A stretch of 53,148 nucleotides of DNA, taken from assembly GCA_963674475.2 (NCBI GenBank), contig CAXXFQ010000004.1:1-53148 (forward strand). The letters are read 5' to 3'. Position numbers and translations under genes: made by a program. The stretch is from CAXXFQ01 sp963674475 (GTDB lineage: Bacteria; Planctomycetota; Planctomycetia; Pirellulales; Thermoguttaceae). Below, piece after piece: positions 10,146 to 19,600 of the stretch (positions are counted from its first letter, which is position 1; each line of letters opens with the position of its first letter). The notes below the pieces were generated by a model. The model was not told the DNA's origin, did not search any database, and saw nothing but the letters and a program-made list of their open reading frames with translations.

Positions 10146-10499
10146 CTACTTGCGCCCTGGAAACCGTTCGACCAATACGCCGCCAGCGTCTTCGAGTAGT
10201 GCCATCACGCGCGCTCCGGCCTCCTCGTTCCTTTTCGTGTAGGCGCAGTCTACATAATGGCCAGTCTCCAGCGGGGGGTACGATCCGTCGGTGTTGTCAC
10301 TGGCATACACATCCACCTTCCTTCCTTTCGGATCGCGCGCCGTGCCAGCGGGTAGACCGCCACCGAATTCGGTACACTTGCGGGCCCAGCCCGGATTCTG
10401 ATCGATTTCAAAGCCGTTGGCCTTCAGGAGTTCCGGCCAGCCTTCGGCGACGTCTCGTGAGACGCGGTAACAACGTGCAGTCTTGCGGGCGAACAACAT
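10146..10499 (-). CDS. Candidate immunity protein of Rhs tip 3 (117 aa, soluble)
   Basis: ATG at 10499, two bases after the tip stop, with GAGGAG 8-9 nt upstream lying inside the last tip codons. This start is preferred over the longer open frame from 10730, which overlaps the tip. The sequence MLFARKTARCYRVSRDVAEG, WPELLKANGFEIDQNPGW and DVYASDNTDGSYPPLETGHY shows a small soluble protein with no membrane helix. No family recognised. Tight coupling to the tip is the main evidence for an immunity role. Confidence 0.6.
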   Translation of the reverse strand: MLFARKTARCYRVSRDVAEGWPELLKANGFEIDQNPGWARKCTEFGGGLPAGTARDPKGRKVDVYASDNTDGSYPPLETGHYVDCAYTKRNEEAGARVMALLEDAGGVLVERFPGRK

Positions 10500-10501
10500 T
10501 A

Positions 10502-11805
10502 TCAGCTCCTCAGAGCGATCGAATGAATTCCCAGAATGCGCCAAGTCACGCAGTTGTACGCTGGACCTCCGTTCGGTCCGAGTATCCAGGGAAAGCGTAC
10601 GGGCCAAGCGAAAATCGGAAATCCCGACAAGCTGGTTCGGGAAGCGACCATCGATCCGATCGCTCCCCAATAATGAAATGATCCAGCAGCCCCTGTTCCA
10701 TATACGATGTGCAATCCACCCCGTCCCCAAACCAAACGGGCAACGAAGATACCACCTCGTCCAGCCGCCGCAGCGGCTGCATGCCCAGCGGCTACTATAC
10801 CCACAGATGTTCCCGCGGCAATTCCCACCAACTCGGCATCGCTTGCCTCAACAAGGTAGTCATCACCCAGTAGCCATCGCCATGCCCCTGCGAGTCCGTT
10901 GTTGATCCAATTGTCTTCACTCTCTCCCGGAAGAAGTCCTGTAGGATCGACACTAATCAGCGGGTTGTTACCACAGTACAGATATAGGTTAAAACCACCT
11001 CGAATACTAATTGAATCGCGCTGGACAAAGCGGCCGATGCCTGGTTGATACCAACGAGCGCCGACGTGTTGGAGGGTAATTGGGGCAGTGCCGGGAACAC
11101 CGTCCAGCGTCAGCAGATCGGATTCGTAGCCCCAGCCGCCGGCGTATTGGTAGCGCGTGTTAAGTTCATTGGGATCACCGATCGGTTCGCCGAAGGCGGT
11201 GTAGGCCAGGGAAGCCGCGGCATCGCCATTGGGATCGGTGGCCAGCATTGTTGAGTTGATTAAGATCGCCGTGGAAGTAGGTGATCGTGTTTGGATCGAC
11301 GACGGTTTGTTGAGCATTGAGGCCGGCTGCGGTCAGGTAGCGCAGTTGTTCATCGACCTGCATGTCATAATTTGGATCGTTGTCGGTCAACGTCATGTCA
11401 AAATCGCCGTAGGGCATTTCTCCTAGATAATCCGTCCAATGTTCGGTGTGTGTTGGATAATTCGGGTACCAATCATCCGGATCGACATCGCGCCACATAT
11501 GCCGCTGGCGTGGGGAGTCGTAGTAGAACTCGCGGGCCGCCAGTCGTTCGTAATTTGTGTATTCTCCCTGTCCATTGACCTTCCAGCGATCCCATAGAAA
11601 TTTCCACAGTTCGTGGTTCGAGTTGTAGTAGAACGCTAGGTCACGGTACCATTCATAATCATTCGGATCACCAACGCCGGGATACTCATCCTTAATCGTG
11701 ATATTCGACACGTGACCGATCTTGTAATAGGTGTAGTTTACCGTCCGTGTCAGCGTCCAACCACTGTCGTCAACGTACTCTTCGTACTACACCAGATGGT
11801 TATTA
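10502..11805 (-). pseudogene. Orphan Rhs tip 3: partial core (frameshift and amber) plus C-terminal domain
   Basis: Core homology starts about 11805, a few bases after the stop of the preceding gene, as NNHLV-TAG-YEEYVDDSGW; the full-length protein has LLWYE, so TGG became TAG. It continues SNITIKDEYPGVGDPNDYEW to about 11264, where an extra A (TTAAGATCGCC against TTAAGTCGCC in orphan 1) breaks the frame. It resumes as INSTMLATDPNGDAAASLAY through NPLISVDPTGL (boundary near 10936). The tip (about 145 aa) has an Ala/Gly-rich segment (GIVAAGHAAAAAAGRGGIF) and ends with GPNGGPAYNCVTWRILGI, where a Cys in an NCVTW context could be catalytic; this is only a suggestion. Confidence 0.7.
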
Positions 11806-11811
11806 TCCTCA

Positions 11812-12150
11812 CTATGATCCTGGATTCTCTCCTGGTATATCACCGGCGCGGTTATAGGATGCACCGCACTCTGGGCATTCTCCAATATTAGGAAGTCCAC
11901 GAAGCGAGTAGCCGCAGAACTGACATTCGCCTCGCTTCAGGCGTTTCTCAATCCTCATTCTGCGCAAACTCAGGACCAAGAGATACACATTGACTGGCAT
12001 TATCAAGAGTATAGCTAGCACCAGTGCGACTCGGTTACATGGCGAATACACGAGAAGTCCGGCTGCGAACGCCAATATCGCACCAAGTACCACGAAAATC
12101 CCTTTACTAAGGGAAACGTGTGTGCTCTGCCTATCATCATTGGATTTCAC
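11812..12150 (-). CDS. Membrane protein with zinc ribbon, candidate immunity protein of Rhs tip 2
   Basis: 112 aa starting at GTG 12150, which overlaps the tip stop (GTGA). It has two hydrophobic helices (GIFVVLGAILAFAAGLLVY and ALVLAILLIMPVNVYLLVLS) followed by a C-terminal zinc ribbon CQFCGYSLRGLPNIGECPEC. This ribbon belongs to the planctomycete CxxCGY-LRG-CPECG type, also seen in the unrelated 302-aa membrane protein at 29619. As an immunity protein it would sit in the membrane, matching the glycine-rich hydrophobic end of tip 2. The role is inferred from position; the fold is not that of a known immunity family. Confidence 0.6.
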   Translation of the reverse strand: MKSNDDRQSTHVSLSKGIFVVLGAILAFAAGLLVYSPCNRVALVLAILLIMPVNVYLLVLSLRRMRIEKRLKRGECQFCGYSLRGLPNIGECPECGASYNRAGDIPGENPGS

Positions 12151-13529
12151 GGTTTAATGTCCATATCTGGATCGCGGGAACTTACTGGTGGGCCGACAGT
12201 TACCCATCCTTCTGAAACCACGCTAGGTGGAATGAACGCTGTCCCTACACCGCCCGCTCCCAAGCCTATGCTCACACATGTGAGGTACCCTACTAGACCT
12301 GCCGGTCCCCCTAACGCTGTTGCGCCGGCTGCGCCAAGAGCGGTATAAATGCTACCAACACCAAGTAGAGCGCCGGTTTCACAGTGATCCTCATAGGTCA
12401 CTTTGTATGCCTGTAAATTGTAAATATCTTCGTACTCTAGCACTCCGGTTTTGGGATTCCTAATATAACGTCCACCTACCCACACTGTCCGGTATTTTTT
12501 TACAACCGTCCACCTCCGAAGACCGCTGGGATCAACAATAACAGTTGGACAATTACCAGCATACGTATATGTATTATGCCCACCATAGAGGCCTATTGGA
12601 TCTCGCTGGATGAAGCGGCCATTATTGGGCTGATACCACCGCGCACCTACGTGTTGCAGAATGATTGGCGCCGTACCAGGAGCACCATTGAGCGCCAGCA
12701 GATCAGACTCATAACCCCAGCCACATGCATACTGATACCTCGTATCGAGGTTGCTTACGTCACTGACCGTCTCGCCAAAAGCGGTATAAGATATTGATGA
12801 TATGGTAGCACCGTTTTCGTCAGTGGATAACATCGTCGAGTTAATGATGTCGCCATGGAAGTACAGTATCGTTGTATTCGGATCAATGACAGTGTGTTGA
12901 GCGAATATACCACTGCCGAAACCGGATAGATATCGCTCTTGTTCATCAACATCCGCATAATATTGTTGGTTCGGATCGTCCCACGTGGCGGTTACATCAT
13001 GATCACCATATGGCATCCGATCAGTGTAATCGGTCAAGTGCTGCGGATTTTGGGCGGGCCACCAATATGGGCTGATATCATCTGGCTCCACGTCACGTGT
13101 TAGATAGCGTTGCCCAAGACCGTCATAGTAGAATTCACGCGCAGCTAGCATTTCATAATCAGTAATTTGCTCGTACTGGTTCACCTTCCAATAATCCCAC
13201 AAAACTCGCCATAGTCGGCCGGCACCGTCGTAGTACATCGCCAGGTCGCGATACCAGTTGTAATCATTTGGATCACCTACGCCAAGATATTCATCCTTAA
13301 TCGTGATGTTGGAGACGTGGCCGTGTACATAGTAAGTGTACCGTATTGTCCGCGTTAACGTCCAACCATTGTCGTCAACATACTCTTCATACCATAGCAA
13401 CCGGTTGTTGTTGGTCGGATAATTGGGATCGCGGTTATTCGGATCGCTATCATAATAGTACAGCGTCTTGCGGTCAGGATCGGCACCGTAGTCGATCTTC
13501 GACAAGCGATTTCCAAGCACTTCAGCCAA
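12147..13529 (-). CDS. Orphan Rhs tip 2: partial core plus C-terminal domain
   Basis: 460-codon open frame. Core homology begins at once (LGNRLSKIDYGADPDRKTLY), 6 bp after the preceding gene's stop; the only start is TTG at 13529 with no good ribosome site, so it is probably a silent cassette. This core is the most diverged in the array (for example NPQHLTDYTDRMPYGDHDVT). It ends HNTYTYAGNCPTVIVDPSGL (boundary near 12519). The tip (about 124 aa) begins RRWTVVKKYRTVWVGGRYIR and has a long Gly/Ala-rich hydrophobic region (ALLGVGSIYTALGAAGATAL and further), ending SSRDPDMDIKP. The next gene overlaps by 4 bp. Confidence 0.75.
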   Translation of the reverse strand: MAEVLGNRLSKIDYGADPDRKTLYYYDSDPNNRDPNYPTNNNRLLWYEEYVDDNGWTLTRTIRYTYYVHGHVSNITIKDEYLGVGDPNDYNWYRDLAMYYDGAGRLWRVLWDYWKVNQYEQITDYEMLAAREFYYDGLGQRYLTRDVEPDDISPYWWPAQNPQHLTDYTDRMPYGDHDVTATWDDPNQQYYADVDEQERYLSGFGSGIFAQHTVIDPNTTILYFHGDIINSTMLSTDENGATISSISYTAFGETVSDVSNLDTRYQYACGWGYESDLLALNGAPGTAPIILQHVGARWYQPNNGRFIQRDPIGLYGGHNTYTYAGNCPTVIVDPSGLRRWTVVKKYRTVWVGGRYIRNPKTGVLEYEDIYNLQAYKVTYEDHCETGALLGVGSIYTALGAAGATALGGPAGLVGYLTCVSIGLGAGGVGTAFIPPSVVSEGWVTVGPPVSSRDPDMDIKP

Positions 13530-13535
13530 GGGAGA

Positions 13536-14381
13536 TTATCCTTCTTCCTTGTCTCTTTTATCCTCAACAACAAGAGCTGCGTGGAATAGAGCACTCACGA
13601 ATGCATGTCGATTCGCTAATGACCATAAATTTATAGTTATGTGTTCAACACCATGCGATATTATTTGTACAGTGCTCGACAAATAGTTACAGTCGATACG
13701 TGCATTATGTAGATCTATCACTCTACATATTGCGCCGCGTGATGACATGCGCAATAGTCCGCGCTTGGTGACTCTAAGTATTCCGGGTTCAATCTTAATC
13801 TGCGTAGAGAATAATATGCGACACACAACAGCTAAGAAGGCAATACCGAGTATGGTGTAGATGGCGTATCGAGGGGGCCAATCAAGGTACTTGACCGGTA
13901 TCCATCCAATCCATGCAATCAATGATAATAGAAATAAGAATACATAGCGACCAGATGTCACTATATTCATACACGCATGTACTTTTGACAGGTCACGTAG
14001 AAGACATGCTATCTCAATCTCGTCACCTCGGCATACATAACGCGATATCACGTGCTCATTCCTCATATTGCTTTCACCTAACTTGGTTGTCCATGGCTCT
14101 TTGTGTAGAGCGGTGCGATCGCGATGGAGACGTATACTGTTGACGACCAATAGAACTAACAATAAACACAATATAGCACCACCAAGCAGCAGTATAGGCC
14201 AGGATGATGATGGCGCTATCTCCATTATAGTATAAATACATAGCCACGCAGGAGTACAGAATACCGCCATCGTTACGATCCATGATCCGGTAAGCCAGTC
14301 TGGATCATATAACGGTTCACTATGTCTTGATTCTTCGAGAAGCAATAAGCCATCATATGTGCGGATAGACTTAAGACTCAT
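13536..14381 (-). CDS. Multi-pass membrane protein, candidate immunity protein of Rhs tip 1
   Basis: 281 aa starting at ATG 14381, 66 bp after the tip stop, with AGGGA about 8 nt upstream. Four hydrophobic segments are visible in two pairs (around residues 32-52, 64-82, 145-165 and 172-190, for example WPILLLGGAILCLLLVLLVV and YVFLFLLSLIAWIGWIPVKY). A soluble C-terminal part containing RILFSTQIKIEPGILRVTKR resembles PH-like bacterial membrane domains, but weakly. No family assigned. It follows a tip with an Ala/Gly-rich hydrophobic core, so a membrane-located immunity function is plausible. It ends 6 bp before the next cassette. Confidence 0.55.
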   Translation of the reverse strand: MSLKSIRTYDGLLLLEESRHSEPLYDPDWLTGSWIVTMAVFCTPAWLCIYTIMEIAPSSSWPILLLGGAILCLLLVLLVVNSIRLHRDRTALHKEPWTTKLGESNMRNEHVISRYVCRGDEIEIACLLRDLSKVHACMNIVTSGRYVFLFLLSLIAWIGWIPVKYLDWPPRYAIYTILGIAFLAVVCRILFSTQIKIEPGILRVTKRGLLRMSSRGAICRVIDLHNARIDCNYLSSTVQIISHGVEHITINLWSLANRHAFVSALFHAALVVEDKRDKEEG

Positions 14382-14447
14382 ATTCCGTATCCCTATTGTT
14401 CTGCCAGGTAATAATGCGTTCCGGCGCGACAGTCTATATGCGTCTAT

Positions 14448-15962
14448 TTACCTCAGCCGAGATGGTGGCCAACCGGATGGTGGATCCCAACCTGGAGGTG
14501 GATCCCATGGTTTGTTCTTTGGTCTAAGTCCATGTACGAAACCACGTAGCCCTTTTCTTAGTGCCTCCGCCACGCCTTTAAATCCAGCGCCTAAGCTTAC
14601 TCCTGTGAGCGCGGCATCAGCTTCGGGATTACCCGTCCCCACAACTGATGCCACACCAGCACCGAAACCAACGAAAGGACAAGCCCCTGGAATGATACAC
14701 ACAATGATTCCAGCAGCAAATCCTGCGGCGCCTGCCGAAATGCGATTAACCGTATCTTCATCATCCAACCAGCTATTATCCCCACCAGTATAGGTTATAA
14801 AAGCTTCCGCAACTCCTACTGGCAGGTGCTCGAAGAGATTGAACATTCCCAGCGGATCGATGGTCGCAAGCGGGTTGTTACCACAATACAGATACAGGTT
14901 TAGACCACCCATTATTCCAATCGGATCGCCGATCGTCTCGCCAAAGGCGGTGTAGGCCAGAGAAGACGCGGCATCGCCATTGGGATCGGTGGCCAGCATT
15001 GTTGAGTTGATTAAGTCGCCGTGGAAGTAGGTGATCGTGTTTGGATCGACGACGGTTTGTTGAGCATTGAGGCCGGCTGCGGTCAGGTAGCGTGTTTGCT
15101 CATCAACCTGCATGTCATAATTAGGATCGTTGTCCGTCAGCAGCATGTCGAAATCGCCGTAGGGCATTTCTCCCATATAATCCGTCCAATGCTCGGCGTG
15201 CGTCGGCTCGTTTGGATCCTGCAAGGGAAGCCATTCATTCGGATCGACGTTACGCCACATGTGTCGCTGACGTGGGGAGTCATAGTAGAACTCGCGGGCT
15301 GCCAGCTTTTCGTAATTTGTGTGTTCTCCCTGCCCGTCCACTTTCCAGCGATCCCACAAGACTCGCCACAGCTCGTGGTTCGAGTTGTAGTAGAACGCCA
15401 GGTCACGGTACCATTCATAATCATTCGGATCGCCCACGTCGGGATACTCATCCTTGATCGTGATGTTCGATACATGGCCAACCTGGTAGTAAGTATAGTT
15501 GACCGTACGAATCAAGTCCCAGCCGCTCTGACCGTCATCGACGTAATCCTCGTACCAGAGCAGCCGATTGTTGTTGGTCACGTAGTTCGGATCACGGTTA
15601 TTCGGATCGCTATCATAATAGTACAGCGTCTTGCGGTCAGGATCGGCACCGTAGTCGATCTTCGACAGCCGATTGCCAAGCTGATCGTAGGTATACAAGA
15701 TGTCGTATACCGTCGTGCTATTAACCACGCGCGCCTCGCCGATCAGGCGGCGGCGATTGTCATAGCTGAACGTAACAATGACGGTCTCGCCGGCCACGAC
15801 GTCAGCCTCCGTCCGGCTGGCGCCTGTCGATCCCGGACCGAAATAGTCATCTGCGCGCGCTAGGTTTGGTTTAAACGGTCCCAATCGACGGTGCCGGATC
15901 GGTATCGGCGCGACACGGATGGGGGAAGCTCCGACCAAAGTAGGTTGTCCACCACCAGACAC
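14448..15962 (-). CDS. Orphan Rhs tip 1: long core with internal deletion, plus C-terminal domain
   Basis: 504-codon open frame from 15962, but true core homology begins at about 15818 (SRTEADVVAGETVIVTFSYD), so the first 45 residues are out-of-frame remains of the previous gene. From there to about 15033 the DNA is essentially identical to 17374-18162 of the full-length rhs. At FGETIGDP it jumps directly to IGIMGGLNLYLY, losing about 56 residues that include HVGARWYQP. The boundary is ATIDPLGM (near 14844). The tip (about 132 aa) has an Ala/Gly/Ile-rich segment (ISAGAAGFAAGIIVCIIPGA and further) and a proline-rich basic end (PKNKPWDPPPGWDPPSGW). Confidence 0.75.
   Translation of the reverse strand: MSGGGQPTLVGASPIRVAPIPIRHRRLGPFKPNLARADDYFGPGSTGASRTEADVVAGETVIVTFSYDNRRRLIGEARVVNSTTVYDILYTYDQLGNRLSKIDYGADPDRKTLYYYDSDPNNRDPNYVTNNNRLLWYEDYVDDGQSGWDLIRTVNYTYYQVGHVSNITIKDEYPDVGDPNDYEWYRDLAFYYNSNHELWRVLWDRWKVDGQGEHTNYEKLAAREFYYDSPRQRHMWRNVDPNEWLPLQDPNEPTHAEHWTDYMGEMPYGDFDMLLTDNDPNYDMQVDEQTRYLTAAGLNAQQTVVDPNTITYFHGDLINSTMLATDPNGDAASSLAYTAFGETIGDPIGIMGGLNLYLYCGNNPLATIDPLGMFNLFEHLPVGVAEAFITYTGGDNSWLDDEDTVNRISAGAAGFAAGIIVCIIPGACPFVGFGAGVASVVGTGNPEADAALTGVSLGAGFKGVAEALRKGLRGFVHGLRPKNKPWDPPPGWDPPSGWPPSRLR
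15033..15821. repeat. Copy A of a ~790-bp near-identical rhs core segment (copy B 17374-18162)
   Basis: The two copies are offset by 2341 bp and were identical in the lines compared by eye; their antisense translations are also identical over about 260 codons. They lie in direct orientation, one in orphan 1 and one in the full-length gene. Such identity beside otherwise diverged cassettes points to recent duplication or gene conversion, and it provides a substrate for recombination that would swap tip 1 onto the full-length gene. Confidence 0.85.
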
Positions 15963-16630
15963 ACCAGTTGCTCTGTATTGCCCGGATTTAGCTTCCGAGC
16001 CTCCTCGACTTCGATAAGGTTCTGCATACCCTCATCACCGAGAGAATTGTAGATTCTCAGCAACAAGTTGATCCGCCGGTGCCTCCGGACACCTGCCGGG
16101 AAATCGTCTGCTCGCAACACCCTCATGCGGGGAATCGCCGGTCCGGGTTCAGGTATATAACACAGACGTTCAGCCATACTCAGGGCGCACTTGTGTGTCA
16201 GCCCGTGCTGATTTAGCTCTGCAACCAAGGGAAAAGTTGTCATCTTCAACAGCGCCACCATAAGGTGCTCCGGCCCGATAAAGGAATTACGCAGACTGGT
16301 ACTGATTTCATGCGCGTGCTGGATGCTTGCGGCACTCTCTGGCGACAATGGCGTCTGACCCTCAAGCGCGCGGCGTCTGGATGGGCGCATGGTCGTTTTG
16401 AGCGACTTCAAGAACGACTCGCATTTGGGTTTCAAGCAATACAGAAGCTGCGCGCCTGCATTCTGATGTATTGACAGGATCGCGCGTATCAGGTGGTCGG
16501 GGGTTGCCGCAGGATCATGTGCACGGGCAGCGATCGCGCACGCGAACGTAGTCGCATCGCGACAATCTGCATCCATGACGTACCAATGTGGCACCATAGG
16601 CTTGAAATTCGTCACCACTCGAAGCCGCAT
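15860..16630 (-). CDS. Clp-N-like repeat protein, candidate immunity protein of the full-length Rhs
   Basis: 256 aa, ATG at 16630, overlapping the 3' end of the Rhs gene by 19 bp. It contains two copies of a Clp_N/R-domain-like unit: ATTFACAIAARAHDPAATPD with HLIRAILSI (about residues 27-55), and SIQHAHEISTSLRNSFIGPE with HLMVALLKM (about 101-130). In ClpA/ClpC this domain binds adaptors and substrates. Here it is fused to no AAA+ module, and a basic C-terminal part (GVRRHRRINLLLRIYNSLGD) follows. Location directly after the toxin-bearing Rhs tip suggests immunity by binding the tip; an adaptor role is an alternative. Confidence 0.6.
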   Translation of the reverse strand: MRLRVVTNFKPMVPHWYVMDADCRDATTFACAIAARAHDPAATPDHLIRAILSIHQNAGAQLLYCLKPKCESFLKSLKTTMRPSRRRALEGQTPLSPESAASIQHAHEISTSLRNSFIGPEHLMVALLKMTTFPLVAELNQHGLTHKCALSMAERLCYIPEPGPAIPRMRVLRADDFPAGVRRHRRINLLLRIYNSLGDEGMQNLIEVEEARKLNPGNTEQLVCLVVDNLLWSELPPSVSRRYRSGTVDWDRLNQT

Positions 16631-19600
16631 GGTCCGATCGGATCACTGGGGTTGAAGCCACCCATCTTTTTGCGTTTGGCGTCGGCACCTGTCGATCCCG
16701 GGCCGAAATGTCTCTCGGCGGCGTGACCGGCCGCGGCACCGGCGTACCCAGCCCCGACCCAGACTGCACACACAATCATCGGGCCCTTCGGTAGCTGTTT
16801 GTAGAGATTATTAAAGCGCTTCAGCCACTTTAGCATGCGTTCGTAGAACACCTTGTTACCAGTGTTACGCCAACGAGTCAGATTCCACATTCTCAACCGC
16901 CGCGCTTCTTTTATCTCCCGGAACAAATCATCCCAATTGTCGAATCCAAAGTTTATCGGGGGCCCCCAGACCATTGCGATGCGGTCTATCCATACCGACT
17001 CAGGTAGGCCACCTCCCCAACCGAGTAGTCCTGCCGGATCGATACAGGTCAGCGGGTTGTTACCACAATACAGATATAGGTTAAAACCGCCTCGAATGCC
17101 GATTAAATCACGTTGCACAAACCGACCAATATCTGGCTGGTACCAGCGGGCGCCGACGTGTTGTAATGTAATCGGAGCGCTGCCTGGAACACCGTCCAGC
17201 GTTAGCAGATCCGATTCGTAACCATAGCCGCCGGCGTATTGGTAGCGGGTATTGAGTCCATTGGGATCGCCGATTGGTTCGCCGAAGGCGGTGTAAGATA
17301 CTGCTGTAACAGCAGTGGCACCACTGTCAGTTGTCATCATGGTCGAGTCTATTAAGTCACCATGGAAGTAGGTGATTGTGTTCGGATCGACGACGGTTTG
17401 TTGAGCATTGAGGCCGGCTGCGGTCAGGTAGCGTGTTTGCTCATCAACCTGCATGTCATAATTAGGATCGTTGTCCGTCAGCAGCATGTCGAAATCGCCG
17501 TAGGGCATTTCTCCCATATAATCCGTCCAATGCTCGGCGTGCGTCGGCTCGTTTGGATCCTGCAAGGGAAGCCATTCATTCGGATCGACGTTACGCCACA
17601 TGTGTCGCTGACGTGGGGAGTCATAGTAGAACTCGCGGGCTGCCAGCTTTTCGTAATTTGTGTGTTCTCCCTGCCCGTCCACTTTCCAGCGATCCCACAA
17701 GACTCGCCACAGCTCGTGGTTCGAGTTGTAGTAGAACGCCAGGTCACGGTACCATTCATAATCATTCGGATCGCCCACGTCGGGATACTCATCCTTGATC
17801 GTGATGTTCGATACATGGCCAACCTGGTAGTAAGTATAGTTGACCGTACGAATCAAGTCCCAGCCGCTCTGACCGTCATCGACGTAATCCTCGTACCAGA
17901 GCAGCCGATTGTTGTTGGTCACGTAGTTCGGATCACGGTTATTCGGATCGCTATCATAATAGTACAGCGTCTTGCGGTCAGGATCGGCACCGTAGTCGAT
18001 CTTCGACAGCCGATTGCCAAGCTGATCGTAGGTATACAAGATGTCGTATACCGTCGTGCTATTAACCACGCGCGCCTCGCCGATCAGGCGGCGGCGATTG
18101 TCATAGCTGAACGTAACAATGACGGTCTCGCCGGCCACGACGTCAGCCTCCGTCCGGCTGGCGATCGTATTGTCCCGGTTCCACTCGTAATCAATCCGCA
18201 GCATGGGCAAGTTGAGCAAGTCGCGATGCTCAATATAGAGCAGCCGATCGGCGTTGTCATACTGGTACACAATCTTGGTGCCGTTGCCGTAATCAACCTG
18301 CTCGACTCGGCTGGCTTCGTCGTAAGTGAACGTCGTGCTCATTTCGCCACGTGCGACGGTCTCCGGCCGTCCGAGTTCATCGTAACCCGCTTCTTCGTCG
18401 AAGGTGTACTCGGTCTCCTCGTCGTCCGGCCCGGTGATCGTTAGCGGTCGACCATCGGCATCGTATTCGTCGATGATGGTAGTGCGCTCCAATTCCCAAT
18501 AGATGCCTTCCGGATTCTCAGATGGATAGTCGTATCCAGCTCCAACTCCCGAAGTCATGCTGATCGGCCGTTTGAGGTCGTCGTACTCAATCTCATGCAC
18601 ACGGGCATCAGCTCCATAATAACAACGATTGAGATATTGCAATCGCCCAACCACGTCGTACTCTACTTCGTCAAAACACACCGTCGCGGTATTAATCCTC
18701 GGTGAGGGCGGATCACCCAGGCGGGTGAAATACGCTTCGCCTCTTCTGTAGATATAGCCGCATATATTTTTGTTTCCATTTGCGTCTGTGTCGGTACCGG
18801 TCGTCTCCGTGCCGTCCGCGCCACTGACGCCGGTGGCTCGTCCACAGCCGTCATTCGTTGAAGTCCCTGGTCCGGCACCGTTACCCGGCCACGGCGGAAC
18901 GACTGTACGAGCCTCCTCGATCAAGCCGTCCTCATTCCGATACAAATAGCCCCATTTATCATACCCGAAGCAGTGGTGCACGCGGTTGGCATCGATCACC
19001 AAGCCAAGTTGACCACGAGCATGGATGTCATTGGGATCGTCGCTGTAATATTGCAGCGTCGTCACGGTGGCGTCGTTGGGATCGCTCCCGAGGGCCGGCT
19101 GTTCGGTGATCGCGGTCACCAGCGTCGGGTCAACCGCGTCGGCGTAATCGTATTCGACCCAGTGGTTGAGCGGGTCGCTGACCTTCTCCAGCCGATACAA
19201 ATTCCCCGGCTCGTTCGGCTCCGGCGGTAGCCACTCATACGTCCAGGTTTGTGCCGCCGCTCCGGTTAGCGGGCTACTGACGGTCAAAACATTCCCGACC
19301 GGGCCGTAGGTCGTGGTCCAGGTGTGGCCCAGCTCGTCGGTGGACTCGGTGCGGTTATGTTCCGCGTCGTAACTCCATGATTGGGTGTGGGTTAACGGGT
19401 CTTCTGCCTCACAGTTGTTACCCAGCCCGTCGAAGCGGATTAGCCAGTCGTAGCCCCGCCGATCGGTGTAGGTGGTTTCCCACAGCCCGTCTTCCAACTC
19501 GTCGGCGTATTCGAACGACTGTGTGTAGCGAACGGTCTGCTGGTCCACCTGGTGGTTTGGATCGTGGACGATCTCCAACTCGCCGCCGGTGTAGGTATAG

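Noticed and set aside
17362..18444. Plus-strand open frame of 360 codons, with a matching 280-codon frame at 15021-15863
   Set aside because: Both are antisense to the rhs core. Their near-identity reflects the DNA repeat, not a gene family.
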